Source: Closterium sp. NIES-65 (Eukaryota; Streptophyta; Zygnematophyceae; Desmidiales; Closteriaceae). From it: DNA of 64,000 bases. The stretch covers positions 4,587,001 to 4,651,000 of the forward strand of contig CANXME010002275.1 of NCBI GenBank assembly GCA_948144175.1, in the 5' to 3' direction. Below are positions 1-29,014 of the stretch, piece by piece. A program made the translations under genes and the position numbers. Within the stretch, counting starts at the first letter, position 1. Each line of letters starts with the position of its first letter. The notes below the pieces were generated by a model. It did not search any database. It was not told the DNA's origin and saw nothing but the letters and a program-made list of their open reading frames with translations.

Positions 1-488
1 CCCCATCCCCTTCCCTGCTTCCCCCCATTCCATTCCCTGCTTTCCCCAATCCCCTTCCCTGCTTTCCCCCAACCCTTGCCCTGCTTTCCCCCAACCCCTT
101 TTCTGCTTCCCCCAATCCCGTTCCCTGCTTCCCCCCATCCCCTTCACTGCTTCCCCCCATCCTGTTCCCTGCTTCCCCCCATCCCCTTCCCTCCTTCCCC
201 CCATCCCCTTCCCTGCTTTCCCCCATCCCCTTCACTGGTTCTCCCTTTCTCCCTGTTCCCTGTCTCCGTGTTAGCCATTTCACTGAACCTACTTTCCCCC
301 ACCCTCTGCTCTGCTTCCTCTCTACCCCTGCCCTGCTTCCCCTCATCCTCTGCCCTCCCTTTCCTTCATCCCGTGCCCTCCCTTCCCCTCATCCTCTTCC
401 CTCTCTTCCCCTCATCCTCTGTTCTGCTTCCTTCATCCTTGCCCACTTTATCGCCTGTCCACTTTACCGCCTGCCCACTTTACCGCCT
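1..488. repeat. C-rich imperfect tandem repeat
   Basis: Roughly 440 bases of pyrimidine-rich units of about 16-20 bases (variants of CCCATCCCCTTCCCTGCTTC) are followed by three copies of a 17-base unit containing CCACTTTACCGCC. All forward frames read as Pro/Ser/Leu-rich nonsense, so the open frame across this stretch is not taken as a gene. Confidence 0.8.
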
Positions 489-517
489 CAAATCCTTCCC
501 TTCTCATCCGCGCGCAG

Positions 518-602
518 GTGTGGCGGAAGGTGTACGTGGCGTGGAGCATGTTGGAGGAGCGGCTTGACGTGATAATCACTGATAACGCCATTCTCTGGCA
601 AG
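518..602 (+). other. candidate short exon, unassigned
   Basis: After a pyrimidine tract and CGCGCAG acceptor-like site, one frame reads VWRKVYVAWSMLEERLDV and continues to a CAAG/T boundary. Residue composition changes sharply from the surrounding repeats and looks protein-like. No family was recognised and no flanking exons could be linked to it. A second non-repetitive stretch lies at about 740-900. This could equally be chance. Confidence 0.2.
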
Positions 603-2221
603 TCAACCCTGCTGCCCACGCCTTCCCTCCCACCTCCCCCACACCATGTGCATTTCAATATGCCAACGCAGTCCCTATTGCTCGTCTGCTCACTCTACTC
701 TCTCCCCATTCCCTCCCCCTTTGCTCCTCTGCTTCCTCGCAGCAGGCCATCGAAGCCCCGCATCCAGCAGATTTTCGACTGGAGCTGCCCAGAGCAGCAC
801 CTGCGCCACCGCCACGCTGCTCATGGAGCATTATCACTCTTTGGTTGGTTCTGCAAGATGGGCTCTTCTTCTGGTGGAGTTGTGAGGCAGCCTCCTGTCG
901 AGACTACCTTCAGCCTCCCCTGCTGCCCCATACTTGGAAGCTGCTCTGCCAGACAGTCAACACTTTGCGGGCAAGGAGTTGAAGGTGGATCATGGGGCAG
1001 AGGTAATGGAGTTTGGTGTGCGGCATGGTCAGTGCGGCGTGGTGTGGGAGGAAGGGGGAACGGCAAGCACAGGGTGAAGGCAGGCAGGTGCGTGGCAGGA
1101 TATGGAGATTGGCAGTGTCAGCAAGATGCCGCAGAGCGTTGATGCAGGAGGGGAAGGCAGGCTGGCAGTAATGCTGGCGGCAGCGCACGTCAAGGCATGC
1201 AAGGTGGGGCACGGCTGGAATGCGCTGCTGTGGGCTGGGGGAGTGCAGAGTGGTGCAGGGAATGGCAGGGCATGTTGTGTGGCGTGCAGAGACTGACATG
1301 CTGCAGTGCCAGAACATAAGGCAAGCTCACTGTGCATGCCTCAACTGGTGCTGCACATTGCAGTGTTTGCGAGTCGTGACCATGGCAGTCTGTTGCCTGC
1401 CAGCACGCCAGAGGCACTCTTAGAGCACTCTAGCGGCTGTGAGAAATGCTTCCCTATGTACCTGAAGAAGCTGGGGTTATCTGTGATGATAGTGGTAGAA
1501 GGGGTGTATTGTGTATGCCCATATCTCGGTGTTGACCCGAGCTCTTCTTCGTGATGCAACATGTCAATACGGGCCCTATTGCGGTTGCTGCTGACGTTTC
1601 CGATTATGCAATTGGCAGTGTTGTGAGTGCAGCACTTCTGAGAAACCGAAGCCAGACGCCTCTCTATTCCTTTCAAGGGAATTTGGGTACCGTAACAGAC
1701 GAGGATTTTCACAAATATCGTACGGTAATAGTAAGAGATGCAGTGAGCACAATATGAACCTAGGTGTGTAAGTTATGGTCCCTACCAAACACATGCAACA
1801 TAATTCGCCAAGGCCAACCATAGAACCCAACAAGTGGATTGGCATAAGGCGAGTCATACGGGGTGAGTATACAGCTCATAAGTCACTATGTTCAAGCTGG
1901 TAAGTAGCACTTCGGTGAAGCACACATGCCGGTCTTGAACGCACAACATCGTAGTCAACCTGCGCTAGAGCTGCGGCTGGTGGGAGGAGAACTCAGCAGA
2001 GGCGACGGGCAGCGAGGCGGGGGGAAAGGCGGAGAGCAGCAGGAAGAGGCTGTGCGCCGCATGCAGCAACGACACAAACACGGTGAAAGCACGGTGAGGT
2101 GACACGAGCGCAAGGCAATGGCTCATAGCAGCGTCAGTCAAGTGGCTGCAGGTCAAATGCACACAGCAACCACAAGGCACGGGCACGTAGCAGCGGCATG
2201 TAGCAGCACCGCGTAGCATCC

Positions 2222-2400
2222 GGTGACGGCTGAGGGCTCAAGAGGATCACAAACCATGGATAAAGGGAATGGGGAGGGCGAGAGGACGCCTCCCGTTCAG
2301 ATGAGGTAACACCAGCATGGCAGAGGCACATAGCAGCAACGCACAGGAGCTGAGGTGACCGTTGAGGGCTCACAGAGATTGCAGGCCGTGGATGAATGGA
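2222..2400. repeat. direct duplication of about 134 bp period
   Basis: The segment beginning TGACGGCTGAGGGCTCA near 2222 recurs, diverged, beginning TGACCGTTGAGGGCTCA near 2356, each followed by a CAT/CGT-GGAT-AA/GAATGG-like tail. The second copy covers the end of the candidate minus-strand exon at 2370-2537. Confidence 0.5.
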
Positions 2401-2537
2401 GTGGGGAGAACACCACTCACGCTGCCACCGCCATGTGCATGCATGACGCCGCACAGAACTGGCACGCTCACTGCCACGTCAGCATGCAGCCAGTCGTGGT
2501 AGAACTGGCGCAGCAGCCGGTCCGCCTCCACCACCAC
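2370..2537 (-). CDS. candidate terminal exon, minus strand, unknown protein
   Basis: Downstream of a CATCAG acceptor-like site, a 55-codon frame starting VVVEADRLLRQFYHDWLHAD runs to a TGA stop at 2370-2372. The start has a helical, protein-like pattern (EADRLLRQFYHDWL), unlike the flanking purine/pyrimidine repeats. A degenerate partial copy of its 5' end, with the same acceptor, lies upstream on the same strand at 2675-2713. No upstream exons were recognised and the product is unknown. It may be the last exon of a gene whose other exons are obscured, or a fragment. Confidence 0.3.
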   Translation of the reverse strand: MVVEADRLLRQFYHDWLHADVAVSVPVLCGVMHAHGGGSVSGVLPTPFIHGLQSL

Positions 2538-2674
2538 CTGATGCGGGCGAGAGGGGGTGCAGGGGGTGCACGGAGGGAGGCATGGGGAGGCATGGGGAGG
2601 AATGGGGAGGCCGAGGGGACATAGGGGGCACAGCGGGCACAGGGTGAGGATGAACGGCAGTCAATTATGGTATC

Positions 2675-2713
2675 ACAGGCAGCAAGCGGCCTGCTTCGTC
2701 CACCACCTGATGG
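2675..2713 (-). repeat. degenerate copy of the 2370-2537 exon start
   Basis: On the minus strand, CATCAGGTGGTGGACGAAGC followed by AGGCCGCTTGCTGC mirrors the acceptor and first codons of the candidate exon (CATCAGGTGGTGGTGGAGGC, then GGACCGGCTGCTGC). After this the similarity ends. This is the same exon-copy pattern seen throughout the permease gene. Confidence 0.45.
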
Positions 2714-2799
2714 GCACAGGGGTGCGCATGGGGGACCAGGGGGGACCAGGGGACAGAGAAGCACAGAGAGAATGTGAAGTCCCTGCACAGGAGGAAGCA

Positions 2800-2995
2800 G
2801 AGGGGAAAACAAGGAGGGAATGAGGAGAAGTGGAGGGGGGAAGGAGGAGAAGCAAAGGGGGGAAGGAGGAGGGGGGAATGAGGAGAAGCGGAGGGGGGAC
2901 GGAGGAGAAGTGGAGGGAGGAAGGAGGAGAAGCGGAGGGGGGAAGGAGGAGAAGCGGAGGGGGGACGGAGGAGAAGCGGAGGGGGTATGAGGAGA
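2800..2995. repeat. purine-rich minisatellite
   Basis: Units of about 20-24 bases with core GAGGAGAAGCGGAGGGGGGA repeat with variable spacing. Reverse-strand frames read as Pro/Ser/Phe-rich repeats and are not considered genes. Confidence 0.75.
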
Positions 2996-3454
2996 TCGCC
3001 TTTGGAGGGATGGCCAAGAGAGGGCAGGAAGAGGGGATGTGTGAGAGAGTTTTGTGAGAGTTCTGCCCATCTTCATTTTTTGCCGCGGCCCCATTTTGCC
3101 TTCACCCTGTGCTTCTCCACGTCTTACTCCACCGACCACTATCCCTGTGCGCGGAAGAGCAGGGGAGGAGCTTGTCAGAGGATGGGGGGAAGCAGGGCAA
3201 GGGGGGCGCGTTTACGTAGGGAATGGGATGGGGGGTACGGGGGCAGATGCCGGGGAGAGAGCAGGGCAGAGGATGGTGGGGAGCAGGGCAGAGAATGGTG
3301 GGAATAGGGAGAGAGGTAAGCAGGGCAGGGGGGGGTATAAGTGGGGGATTGATGGGGATTGTTGGGTGGAAGGAAGGGAGTGAGTGGGGGGAGAGATGGA
3401 AGGGTGACAAATGTGCGAGATGGGAAGGGAGACGGGAAGGAAGGCGAGGGCGAC

Positions 3455-3780
3455 GAGCATTTGATGGAACGGGGAAAGCGAGGAGACGGGGAAAGCGAGG
3501 AGACGAGGAAAGCGAGGAGACGGGGAAAGCAAGGAGACGGGGAGAGAGGGAACCCTCGCCTTTGCGACGGCGGACAAGGAGACAGGTTGACGGGGAAAGC
3601 GAGGGGACAAGCGGCAGGGATTGCAACGAGCGGCAGGGAGGGCGATGAGAAGAAGGGATGGCGATGGGAAGGAAGGATGGCGATGGGAAGAAGGGATGGC
3701 GATGGGAAGAAGGGATGGCGATGGGAAGAAGGGATGGGGATGGGAAGAAGGGATGGCGATGGGAAGAAGGGAGGGTTACG
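3455..3780. repeat. two purine minisatellites (18-bp and 19-bp units)
   Basis: About 3460-3545 holds copies of GACGGGGAAAGCGAGGAG-type units. About 3655-3775 holds six or so near-perfect copies of the 19-base unit GGCGATGGGAAGAAGGGAT. Because 19 is not a multiple of 3, all forward frames read as shifted Lys/Gly/Arg/Asp repeats. Diverged GGGCGGAAGGGAGAGC-type repeats continue to about 4030. Confidence 0.85.
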
Positions 3781-4264
3781 GGCGGAAGGGTGGACGACGA
3801 CGGGAAAGAAGGGCGACGGTGGAAGGGAGAACGACGGGCGGAAGGGAGGGCTACGGGCGGAAGGTACAGCGAAAGACGGAAGGGAGAGCGATGGGCGGAG
3901 GGGAGCGCTACGTGCCGATTGGCGAGCGACGGACGGACGGAAAAGCTCGTGACTCGGGCGCGCTGACGGGCGGAAGGAAAAGCTCGCGACTCGGGCGCGC
4001 TGACGGGCGGAAGGGAGAGCTACGGGCGGATGGGAGAGCGATTATCGGATGGGAGCGCTACTACGCGACGAGGGGAGGGGAGGCGCCGGAGTACGACGGG
4101 AAGCGAGGCACAAGGGGATGCCCCACGAAACGACGGGTGGCGTGACATTGTATGGCGCGACGGTGGGAGGGGAGGCGCGACGAGGGGAGGCACGACGAGG
4201 GGAGGAGAAGCTCGATAAAGAGAGGGGTGGCGCGACTTCTGACGCACTGAGAGGTGCGCTCCCA

Positions 4265-5795
4265 CAATGACTAGTTTGTACATGCGCTTGTGAAGTTCCC
4301 TAAAACCTTTCGATTTCCTACAACGATGCGCTCTCGGGATGATTCCCTATCGCGCTTACCTATCATGGATTATTGCTCTGTCAGACATACGCATTTGATG
4401 TGACCAGCTATGGGCTTCTCACCCCAAGGAGACAGGTGTCGCACAGATGAGTGACGAATATCCCATCCGCTCGTTAGCTGATTTCGTCCTCGCTTGGTTT
4501 TTTGTCTTTCGCCAAACCCGTTAAAGCCATTCGAAAAATTTCCCAAATACCATGCTGACCTCGGGCTTTAAGCGTCATCCATGCCCACTCAAATGTTTTG
4601 TACCAAGAGCAATTTTTGAAGGATGGCGGGAAGTAAAATACCCCATAAATTCTGTAAAGTTTTCCTTCGATGGGGAAAATTGTGTTCTTCGAAAGAGGAA
4701 ATATCTTCCAATAGTCTTTCCCGCTCAAGCCTTGTGAGAGAGGGAGGGTCGCTTCTCATGATGGCCCTTCCAGCCTGTCTCGCTTGAGTCGAGTCGAGTC
4801 GCACCCGCAAACCCAGCCCACACTCGCCATGACCTCAGGGTGCACGTTTGCATATCATGTCCTGTCCATTGCAGTTACATTACAGTAATAACTACCTCTC
4901 AGGACCTCTCTCGGTCCCACCCAGCCTTGTCGGTCTCAACTCATCCCTTCTTTTCACCGACCTTCGTGCCTTTCCCTTCCCTCGCTCTTTTTGTAGCTGT
5001 GTCCAGCTGCTCAAACGCTCCCATTCTATCCACGTCATGCGTAAACCCTCCTAGAATCCGTTAGAGTCCGTAGTGGGAGCTCGTGGCGCGAGTCGAGAAA
5101 GCATCGATAAGAGTAGCTACCTAATATTTTCCTTGCTACAGTCGTTTCAAAAGCAGGTACATATGAGCAAGCCATGATGCGCAGAATGGGGTGACCTTCG
5201 TGTCGGCTCTAAAGTCTCTTCCGTTTTGAGTCGGCTCAAAAACCGAAAGCGACTTCAAGGGGTACCTAAATCAAGCGCAGAATGCCTGACAGACTGAGGC
5301 CGCCGACTTTTTTGCGTCGTTTCGTCGACGAGGCATCATGCGTGCAACGTGCAATCCGCCGTAGCGCATTGCGCGTAAATCATTTCCCAGCGCATTGCAC
5401 GTTGCACGTAGCAGCACGCGCCGCGTGCCAGCCGTTTCCAGCGCGCTTGCATTGCCTCCATGCGATAGAAGTGAGAATTTTAGACGTCTAAAAAATTCTC
5501 TTATATCGCGTTGCCTCCACGCCCCAGTCGTTCGAAGCTCCTCATTTACAGCTCGAGTCGCAGCCGAACCGCTCTTCACAAAGAAAGAAGTCTTCCAAAT
5601 CCGTCCATTCCTTTCCGTCTCGTTCATCCCGTCCGTCCGTGCGTCCTTGCGTCCATCCCCCCCACCCCTTCCCCCCACCCCTTCCCCCCGCTCCTCCTTC
5701 CCCTCGCCCACCCCCCCAACCCCTTCCCTCTTCCCTCCCCCTCCCGTGACCTTTTTAGGTTCGAGCCAACGTTTTCCGGCCCTGCGCGCGACGCG
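4265..5795. other. upstream region without a recognisable gene
   Basis: Composition is more balanced than in the flanking repeats. There is no convincing coding exon. A short frame near 4890 (NNYLSGPLS) resembles a plant leucine-rich repeat, but only over one unit. Two near-palindromes lie here: GTTTTGAGTCGGCTCAAAAA at 5223-5243, and 5473-5500 (GAGAATTTTAGAC with its near-complement). Both sit between short direct repeats. A C/T-rich tract at 5640-5750 immediately precedes the promoter. Confidence 0.5.
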
Positions 5796-5801
5796 TATAA
5801 A
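5796..5801 (+). promoter_or_regulatory. TATA box of the permease gene
   Basis: TATAAA lies 82 bases upstream of the ATG at 5878, after a C/T-rich tract and before a short leader rich in CT (GCTCTCTCTCGCGGCGCGC). Spacing fits a TATA-driven plant-type core promoter with a leader of about 50 bases. The transcription start itself cannot be seen. Confidence 0.5.
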
Positions 5802-5877
5802 CGTCTGTTAACACACGAAGCCTGCCTCTACAAATAGTTCCCAAGAGTTCGCTCTCTCTCGCGGCGCGCTTTCAGCC

Positions 5878-23382
<17,505 letters not shown>

Positions 23383-23386
23383 GAGA

Positions 23387-23473
<87 letters not shown>
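23383..23473. repeat. (GA)n microsatellite
   Basis: About 45 GA dinucleotides with two GT interruptions directly after the permease stop codon, so probably in its 3' UTR. Confidence 0.95.
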
Positions 23474-23477
<4 letters not shown>

Positions 23478-23776
23478 TATTGCAGCTTGAGTCGACTGAA
23501 CAATGTGAACCTGGCCCCTGTGGCATTGCAGAGTGGGTTGTGGAGGAGAATGCCGGGGAGAAAGAGGCTGAGGGGAAGATGGAGTGATAAAGACGGTTTC
23601 TTGGTCCGCTCGAGAATCTCAATTGGGCGCCAGTGACCATTGCAGCGTGGGTCGCCCTCTTTGTCGTGTGGTGGGTCGTGCTCGCCCACTTCTGGTTCAA
23701 GGGGTTGGTTTGAAAGATTTTCCTAGTTATGGAGGAGAATGGCGGGGAGGAGGCTGAGGGAAGATGGAGTAGGAGA
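23474..23776 (+). repeat. two 3' copies of exon 11 with a palindrome
   Basis: First copy, 23474-23587: GTGGCTATTGCAG, the partial palindrome TTGAGTCGACTGAA (about 23490-23503), GTGGCATTGCAG and a tail copy GAGAATGCCGGGGAGAAAGA ending in TGA. Second, 23607-23776: CTCGAGAATCTCAATTGGGC through GTGGTGGGTCGTGCTCGCCC to GGTTGGTTTGA, then another tail. Both follow the functional exon, with stops and frame changes. Confidence 0.88.
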
Positions 23777-24328
23777 GGGTGGGTGGCTTTAGGTGGTGTG
23801 TGCAAACCAGGCCCTCAGATATCAGCGTAAAACACGCTGATTACGCTGACTTTGTAGCTCAGATTTTCGTTTTCCCTGGAAATTCGCGAAACAGACTGTA
23901 TATTCCCGTGATTCACGAAACCCCACCCACACACTTGGAGTTTTTTCCCATCCACCGGTACAAACAGCTGATGCTTGCTGAACTGTTTTGCCTTGCTGGA
24001 AGCCATCACAACAAAACAGCTCTAACCTTGTTCACGACTGCCCAATCAGAAGAAAGACAACACACCACTGGAGGCAGGGTCCATGCAAACACGCCATAAA
24101 GGATGGCAGTGGGGTGGGGGTCTTGTCATCTTGCATGGAAAGACGACCAGGGTGGACCAAGATGCCTCTCCATGGCGGCTCGGGAGAGGGGGTACCCCCA
24201 TCTGGTCCCTCATTCTGTTCCTGCACTCGTCGGGAACCCCTGCAGGAAGTGACGTTCGAGCTCAAGCGTACGCAGGAGTACGGTAGCTTACCTCTCAAGC
24301 TCGGCACACTCAGCAGAGCTGAGCAGCC

Positions 24329-25250
24329 ATGGCGGATCCGTCGCCCGCAGGCGACGGTCCTGAATCCAACGCTGCCACGAAGCCACTCACCCTTACTGGC
24401 CTTGACTTCTTACGACGACCTTCAGCTGCTCCTGCGTTAGTCTTGCCATCAGTTCCTACTGTTGTTCTCCTTTCCTCGGGCCCCGAGGCACCTACCATCT
24501 GGCCGCATGGCGAGTGTCGTCACTGCCGCATCAACTCCTGTCGCTGCCGCATCAACTGCTGCCACTTCCGAACCTACACGGAACCGTCTCCTGTCGCTGC
24601 CGGATCTAATCGCGTCGGCCCACGTCTCAAAAGGAGCATCAAAGTAAAGTACCTCCAGACGAAGATCCAATGGGGTGCCAGTCAGTCAAGCTACGCCAAC
24701 GTCTGGTCTGGGGAACTCCTCCCCGAATGGCAGGCAGCGTAAACTCAAGGGGAAAGCGGTTGAGGTTACTTCGGAAACAGAACTGCCCGACATAGCTCAG
24801 GAGAAATATCAGGAAGAATTATTCATGTACAACAAACAGTGGTCTGACGACTACCCGTGGCTTGTTTGTGTCAAACGAAAGCAGGTTTCCCGTCAATGAA
24901 ATGTTCGGTCTGCATTGCGCACGGGGATGTGGGTACGAACTTCGGCGCCAAAGGAGAAGGGGCGACCGATGTGCAGACCCAGGCAATGCGGAAGCATGAG
25001 CGCACAAGCACCGCCGTGCTCTGCGCAGACAGAGGACAGCCGAGGCAGCGCTCAAGGCTAACCGCCGGATCGACGACAACCCGAAGGTGAAAGACCTCGA
25101 GAAGGAGCGCCTGATCCCGCTCTTTGAGACTGCACTCTTCATCGCTAAGTCCGATGCTCCGATCGAGATGTACGTGGACCTCGTCCGACATCTGGCACAG
25201 CGTGGCACACCCGGCTTCCCAAAGAGCGGATATGGTGCCTACTACACGGC
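24329..25250 (+). pseudogene. hAT transposase, N-terminal part
   Basis: From MADPSPAGDGPESNAATKPL, with frame changes. Recognisable blocks: ELPDIAQEKYQEELFMYNKQ then WSDDYPWL, a TTF-type zinc finger (MKCSVCIAHGDVGTNF ... MRKHERT), then LIPLFETALFIAKSDAPIEM and YVDLVRHLAQRGTP. It ends ...YGAYYT before GTGAGT at 25251, probably the donor of the intron that received Copia-A. At least two shifts (near 24730 and 24890) are needed to read it. The layout fits ZMYM6/KIAA1586-like hAT transposases. Confidence 0.7.
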
Positions 25251-25310
25251 GTGAGTAACAGTACTCTGGTTCAGATCGGTGCAGTGTTTGAACTATATGA
25301 TGCTATTATT

Positions 25311-25442
25311 TGTCAGAATCTAGTGAGAAGGAATGAATGTATTAGGCAGAAAGTTGGTACAAGTACAACCCTAATTGGATTGAACCCCATATGGGCTACC
25401 CCACTACAGCCTACACAACACACACAACATAATAGTTTGACA
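25311..25442 (-). repeat. Copia-A 3' LTR
   Basis: 132 bases, TGTCAGAATCTAGTGAGAAG ... AATAGTTTGACA. The adjacent internal sequence CCCCATAGGCAAAGTGGGG (minus strand: polypurine-tract side) forms the stem-loop conserved in Copia-A to D. Confidence 0.85.
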
Positions 25443-25611
25443 CATCCCCATAGGCAAAGTGGGGGGAAACAAGGGGTCACAAGACCAGTCAAGAAAAGCA
25501 AAGCAAGCTCAGGGTGGATCACAAAGTCACCACACACTCTGAGCACAAGCAAATGGCCACAAGGCCGGTTCACATGCAGAGTTATATAAATGGGAACAAG
25601 CAGTACAGTGA

Positions 25612-26235
25612 TCACAACCTAGCAAGTGTAAGCATGCAAGTACAAGAATATAGATCAAAGTTCAAGCAAAGCCACGAAGTGAGCAAGTGAGGGAAAGTAG
25701 GCACAACGCCTAACACAGTAGGCACAACGCCTAACGCAGTACCGAAACGCTGATGATCACGAGGCTGAAGTGCCTTGGTGAAGATATCAGCAGTGTTGGA
25801 CCGAGTGGCCATGCAAGCAAGACGAAGCTGGCCACGCTGCTGCAACTCTCGAGCAAGGAAGTAACGCAGAGCGATGTGCTTCGTCCTGTGCTCCAGTCTG
25901 TGGTCCTGACACAAGGCAATCATGGCCTTGCTGTCGACGTACAGAACTGGAGGAGAACTAGGCCGCTCTCCCAAGTCAGTCAGCAGGTAGGTGAGCCAGC
26001 GTTAGTCCTGTGCAGCCATGGCCCCTGTGTAGATCTCAGCCTCACAACTTGAATTGAGAATAGAAGATGAGCGGGTAGACCGCCAAGAAATAGAACCGGA
26101 GCTAAGGCTAAAAGTGTAACCCTGTGACGACTGCCGCGTAGCCAAGTCATCAACCCAAGACGCGTCTGCGTGGCCAGTGAGAACAACTCGACTCTGCCTT
26201 CCAAGCACAAACGTCATGCCCGATGTACTGCACAA
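25612..26235 (-). pseudogene. Copia-A RNase H
   Basis: Reads VVLTGHADASWVDDLATRQS, SSCEAEIYTGAMAAQ, then after an interruption PPVLYVDSKAMIALCQDHRL and EHRTKHIALRYFLARELQQR, NTADIFTKAL. These are the standard Copia RNase H motifs (ADASW, SCEAE, DN/SKA, HRTKHI, DIFTK). Stops and shifts separate it from the RT frame (a TAA follows AAKRVLR). Confidence 0.8.
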
Positions 26236-27678
26236 TTAGCGTAACACCCTCTTAGCGGCCTCCCAGTGCTCTGGTCGGTGTCTCCCGGGCGCAATGTTGC
26301 GTGCCACGATGCTGAGAGGGTAAGCAAGGTCAGGTCGAGTGCAGGTCATCAGGTACATGAGGCAGCCCACAAGCTCTGGATACAGGCCACTCGGCTCTAC
26401 GAACTCGTCGGAAGGTGGAGCTGAAAGCGAGTGACCGGTAGGCAGAGGAGTGGACTGTGGCGAGGACCAAATGAAGCCGAAGCGCTGAAGGACCTGGTGC
26501 ACAATGTGTGACTGAGTCTGGGTGATGGTGCGCCGTGCTCTGTTCTTGGTGATCTGCAAGCCAAGATAGCTGTGCGGCTCACCCAGGTCAGTGCAAGTGT
26601 GTCTCTTTTGCAGCTCCGACTTCACTAGATTCAGTGCCTCAGTGTCAGCAGTGGCAAAAACCAAGTTGTCGATGCATACAAGGATGTAGAATGGCGGCAG
26701 CGAAGTGTCGGTGCGCAGAAACAGCGACGGGTCAGCAGTCGAAGGAGCAAACCCAAGAGCCACAAGTGTTGTCCTCAGTGTGTCGTACCACTCACGAGGT
26801 GCATCGCGGAGACCGTAGATTGGCCGCCGGAGGCTCCACTGGGTACCTGCAGGACACGACCCAGTGAAGCCAGGTGGGCGGCGCAGCCAGATCTCCTCGT
26901 GCAGGTTGCCCTGTAAGAAAGCTGTGCAGAAGTGAAGAGAGTGAATCTCGTAGTTATGCTGAGCGGCGACGTGCAGCAGCACCGGAAGAGTGGTCATCTT
27001 CGGGGTAGGGGAGAAGGTCTGGAAGAAGTCAACTCCCTGTCGCTGACTAAAGCCTCTAGCAACGTAACGAGCCTTGAAGACAGGCGGAGAACCCAGCGGC
27101 CGCTTCACCCTGAAAATCCACATGCCATCGACAGTGTTCGCCCCAAGAGGGGGAACTGCGTCGACGTAAGTGCCTGTGGACTTCCACGATGCCATCTCTG
27201 CATCCATGGCTGTCTGCCACTGAGAGGAGTAGGGACCCGTAATCGCCTTTGCGTAAGAGCGCGGGGTCGGGATGTCTGGTGCATCTGGGTCTCCCTCAGG
27301 TGCAAGCAGCATGGACACGAGATGAGGTACAGCAACTGCAAGACACTCAAGGTCCTCCTGCCTATCCTCAAGAACGTCCATGCCAAGAGCAATCTCACCC
27401 CCGACGGACGGAGGACAGACAGATTCAGACTCAGCAACAAGACTAGCGGCGTAGTTAAGACGACGGCCAGCAGCAAAGTCGGCAAGCTCAGCAACTAGGG
27501 CAGACGCAGCAGTGGACTCAAACGAAGGGTCAGTGATAATAGTGGCTAGGAGACGGGCGACAGTAGGACTGGCACCCCAAACTAAGTTAGACTTAGGGTC
27601 TGGACCGTCAGGAAGAGATGACGCAGGAGGAGATGGCAGGGGGATTTGAAGTGGAATAGAGGAAGGACGAAGTGTCAT
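26236..27678 (-). pseudogene. Copia-A reverse transcriptase
   Basis: 480 codons with the Copia RT core: SSQWQTAMDAEMASWKSTGT, VFKARYVARGFSQRQGVDFF, TFSPTPKMTT, EEIWLRRPPGFTG, YGLRDAPREW and DLAYPLSIVAR. The catalytic box YVDDLV reads CIDNLV, so the second Asp and the Tyr are lost and the enzyme is dead. The frame ends before RNase H. Upstream on the minus strand (27680-28990) lies a repetitive Pro/Gly/Ala spacer with several shifts. Confidence 0.87.
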
Positions 27679-27899
27679 ACTATGGTGCTTGGGACAGGAG
27701 GAGGACGCGGACGCGGAACACGACTACCAGTGCGACCGGCGTGAACAGGCGAGGCAGGGCAAGACGCAGGCTCGCGACGCTATGTAAGAAAGTCTGTCCG
27801 CTTAGTGTAAGGAGAAGGAGCAGGCAGTGGGGAGGTTGGTTGTAACTGTGGCTACGACTGGTCTGGCGGTGGACACAGTAGAGGCGGAGTAAGGTCAGT

Positions 27900-29009
27900 A
27901 GAAGACATGAGACCAAGAACCTGGCGAGGCAGTGGAACGGAGTACGGTCGCGGCTGCACAGCGCCTCCAGCACCAGTACCAACAGCTCCAGTACAACCAC
28001 CTCCAGCACCTCCAGCTCCAAGGTCTCGAGCTCCAACACCCCCAGCGCCAGCACCTCCAACTTTAGGGTCTCCAGCTCCAGTACCTGCAGCACCACCAGT
28101 TTCAGCAGCTCCAGCACCTTCAGCACCTCCAGCAGCTCCAGTACCTCCAGCACCTCCAGTACCTCTTGCAGCAGCATCACCACTAGCTCCAGCAGCTCCA
28201 GTACCTCCAGCACGAGCTCCTCCAGGACCAGCAGCTCCAGCACCTCAAGCACCACCAGTAGCAGCATCACCACCAGCTCCGGCAGCTCCAGTACCTCCAG
28301 TACGAGCACCTCTGGGACCAGCACCTCTAGAACCTCTAGCAGCACCACCACCACCAGCTCCGGCAGCTCTAGTACCTCCAGCACGAGCACCTCCGGGACC
28401 AGCAGCTCCAGCACCTCCAGCAGCAGAAGCACCAGTGCCTCCACCGCCAGCGCCTCTAGCGGCAGAGCCTCCAGCTCCAGCAGCGCGACTCAGAAGACAG
28501 GTGCGCCAAGCGTTCCAGTTGCGCAGCTGCTGTGGTGAGAGAGGCTCCCGCCGGCTGGACTGCTGGGGCGAGGCACCAGTAGGACCTTCAGGTCTTGTAG
28601 CTCCAGGACCCCCATTACCTCACATACAAGCAGTACCTCCAGCACCTCTAGGATTAGCAGCTCCATGGCCTCCAGCTCCAGCTGCGCCACTCCGAAGGTG
28701 TGTGTGCCGAGTGTACCAATCGCGCAGCTGCTGTGGTGAGAGAGGCTTCCGTAGTGTAGACGCAGTACCCCTAGGCTCAACACCCCCAGACTCAGCACCC
28801 CCAGGCTCCGCACACGCAAGCTCAGCACCCCCAGGCTCCGCACTCTCAGACGCAGCACCCCCAGGCTCCAAACCCGCAGGCTCACCACCCCCAGGCTCCG
28901 CACACTCAAGCTCAGCACCCCTGAGCTCCGCATTCGCGGGCTTAGCACCTCCACGATCCGCATGCTCAGGCTCCGCACCCGCAGGCTCAGCACTCCCAGG
29001 CCCTGTACG
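27900..29009 (-). repeat. Copia-A integrase-RT spacer repeats
   Basis: 15-18-base units (plus strand CCAGCACCTCCAGCTCCAGT, and CAGGCTCAGCACCCC) coding on the minus strand for Gly/Ala/Glu/Pro-rich repeats. A LSPQQLRDW-like block appears twice (near 28530 and 28720). The same spacer exists in Copia-B, C and D. Gypsy-1 inserted in it (flank CGCAG at 29010). Confidence 0.85.
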
Positions 29010-29014
29010 CGCAG

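Noticed and set aside
76..567. 163-codon plus-strand open frame
   Set aside because: Consists entirely of translated C-rich tandem repeats; no non-repetitive protein segment.
1551..1757. Short frame reading GPIAVAADVSDYAIGSVV, similar to the DASDYAIG motif of Gypsy RNase H
   Set aside because: Similarity covers about 15 residues only, with no flanking RT or RNase H blocks. It may be a relic but cannot be supported.
3223..4145. Several long overlapping frames rich in Arg/Gly/Lys/Glu on the plus strand and Ser/Pro on the minus strand
   Set aside because: They coincide with purine minisatellites and are open because the repeats lack stops in several frames.
4474..4728. 84-codon AT-rich minus-strand frame
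   Set aside because: No recognised family, no splice context and no repeat of its content; treated as unassigned DNA.
4848..4990. NNYLSGPLS, like a plant leucine-rich repeat
   Set aside because: A single motif without neighbouring repeats or signal peptide; chance cannot be excluded.
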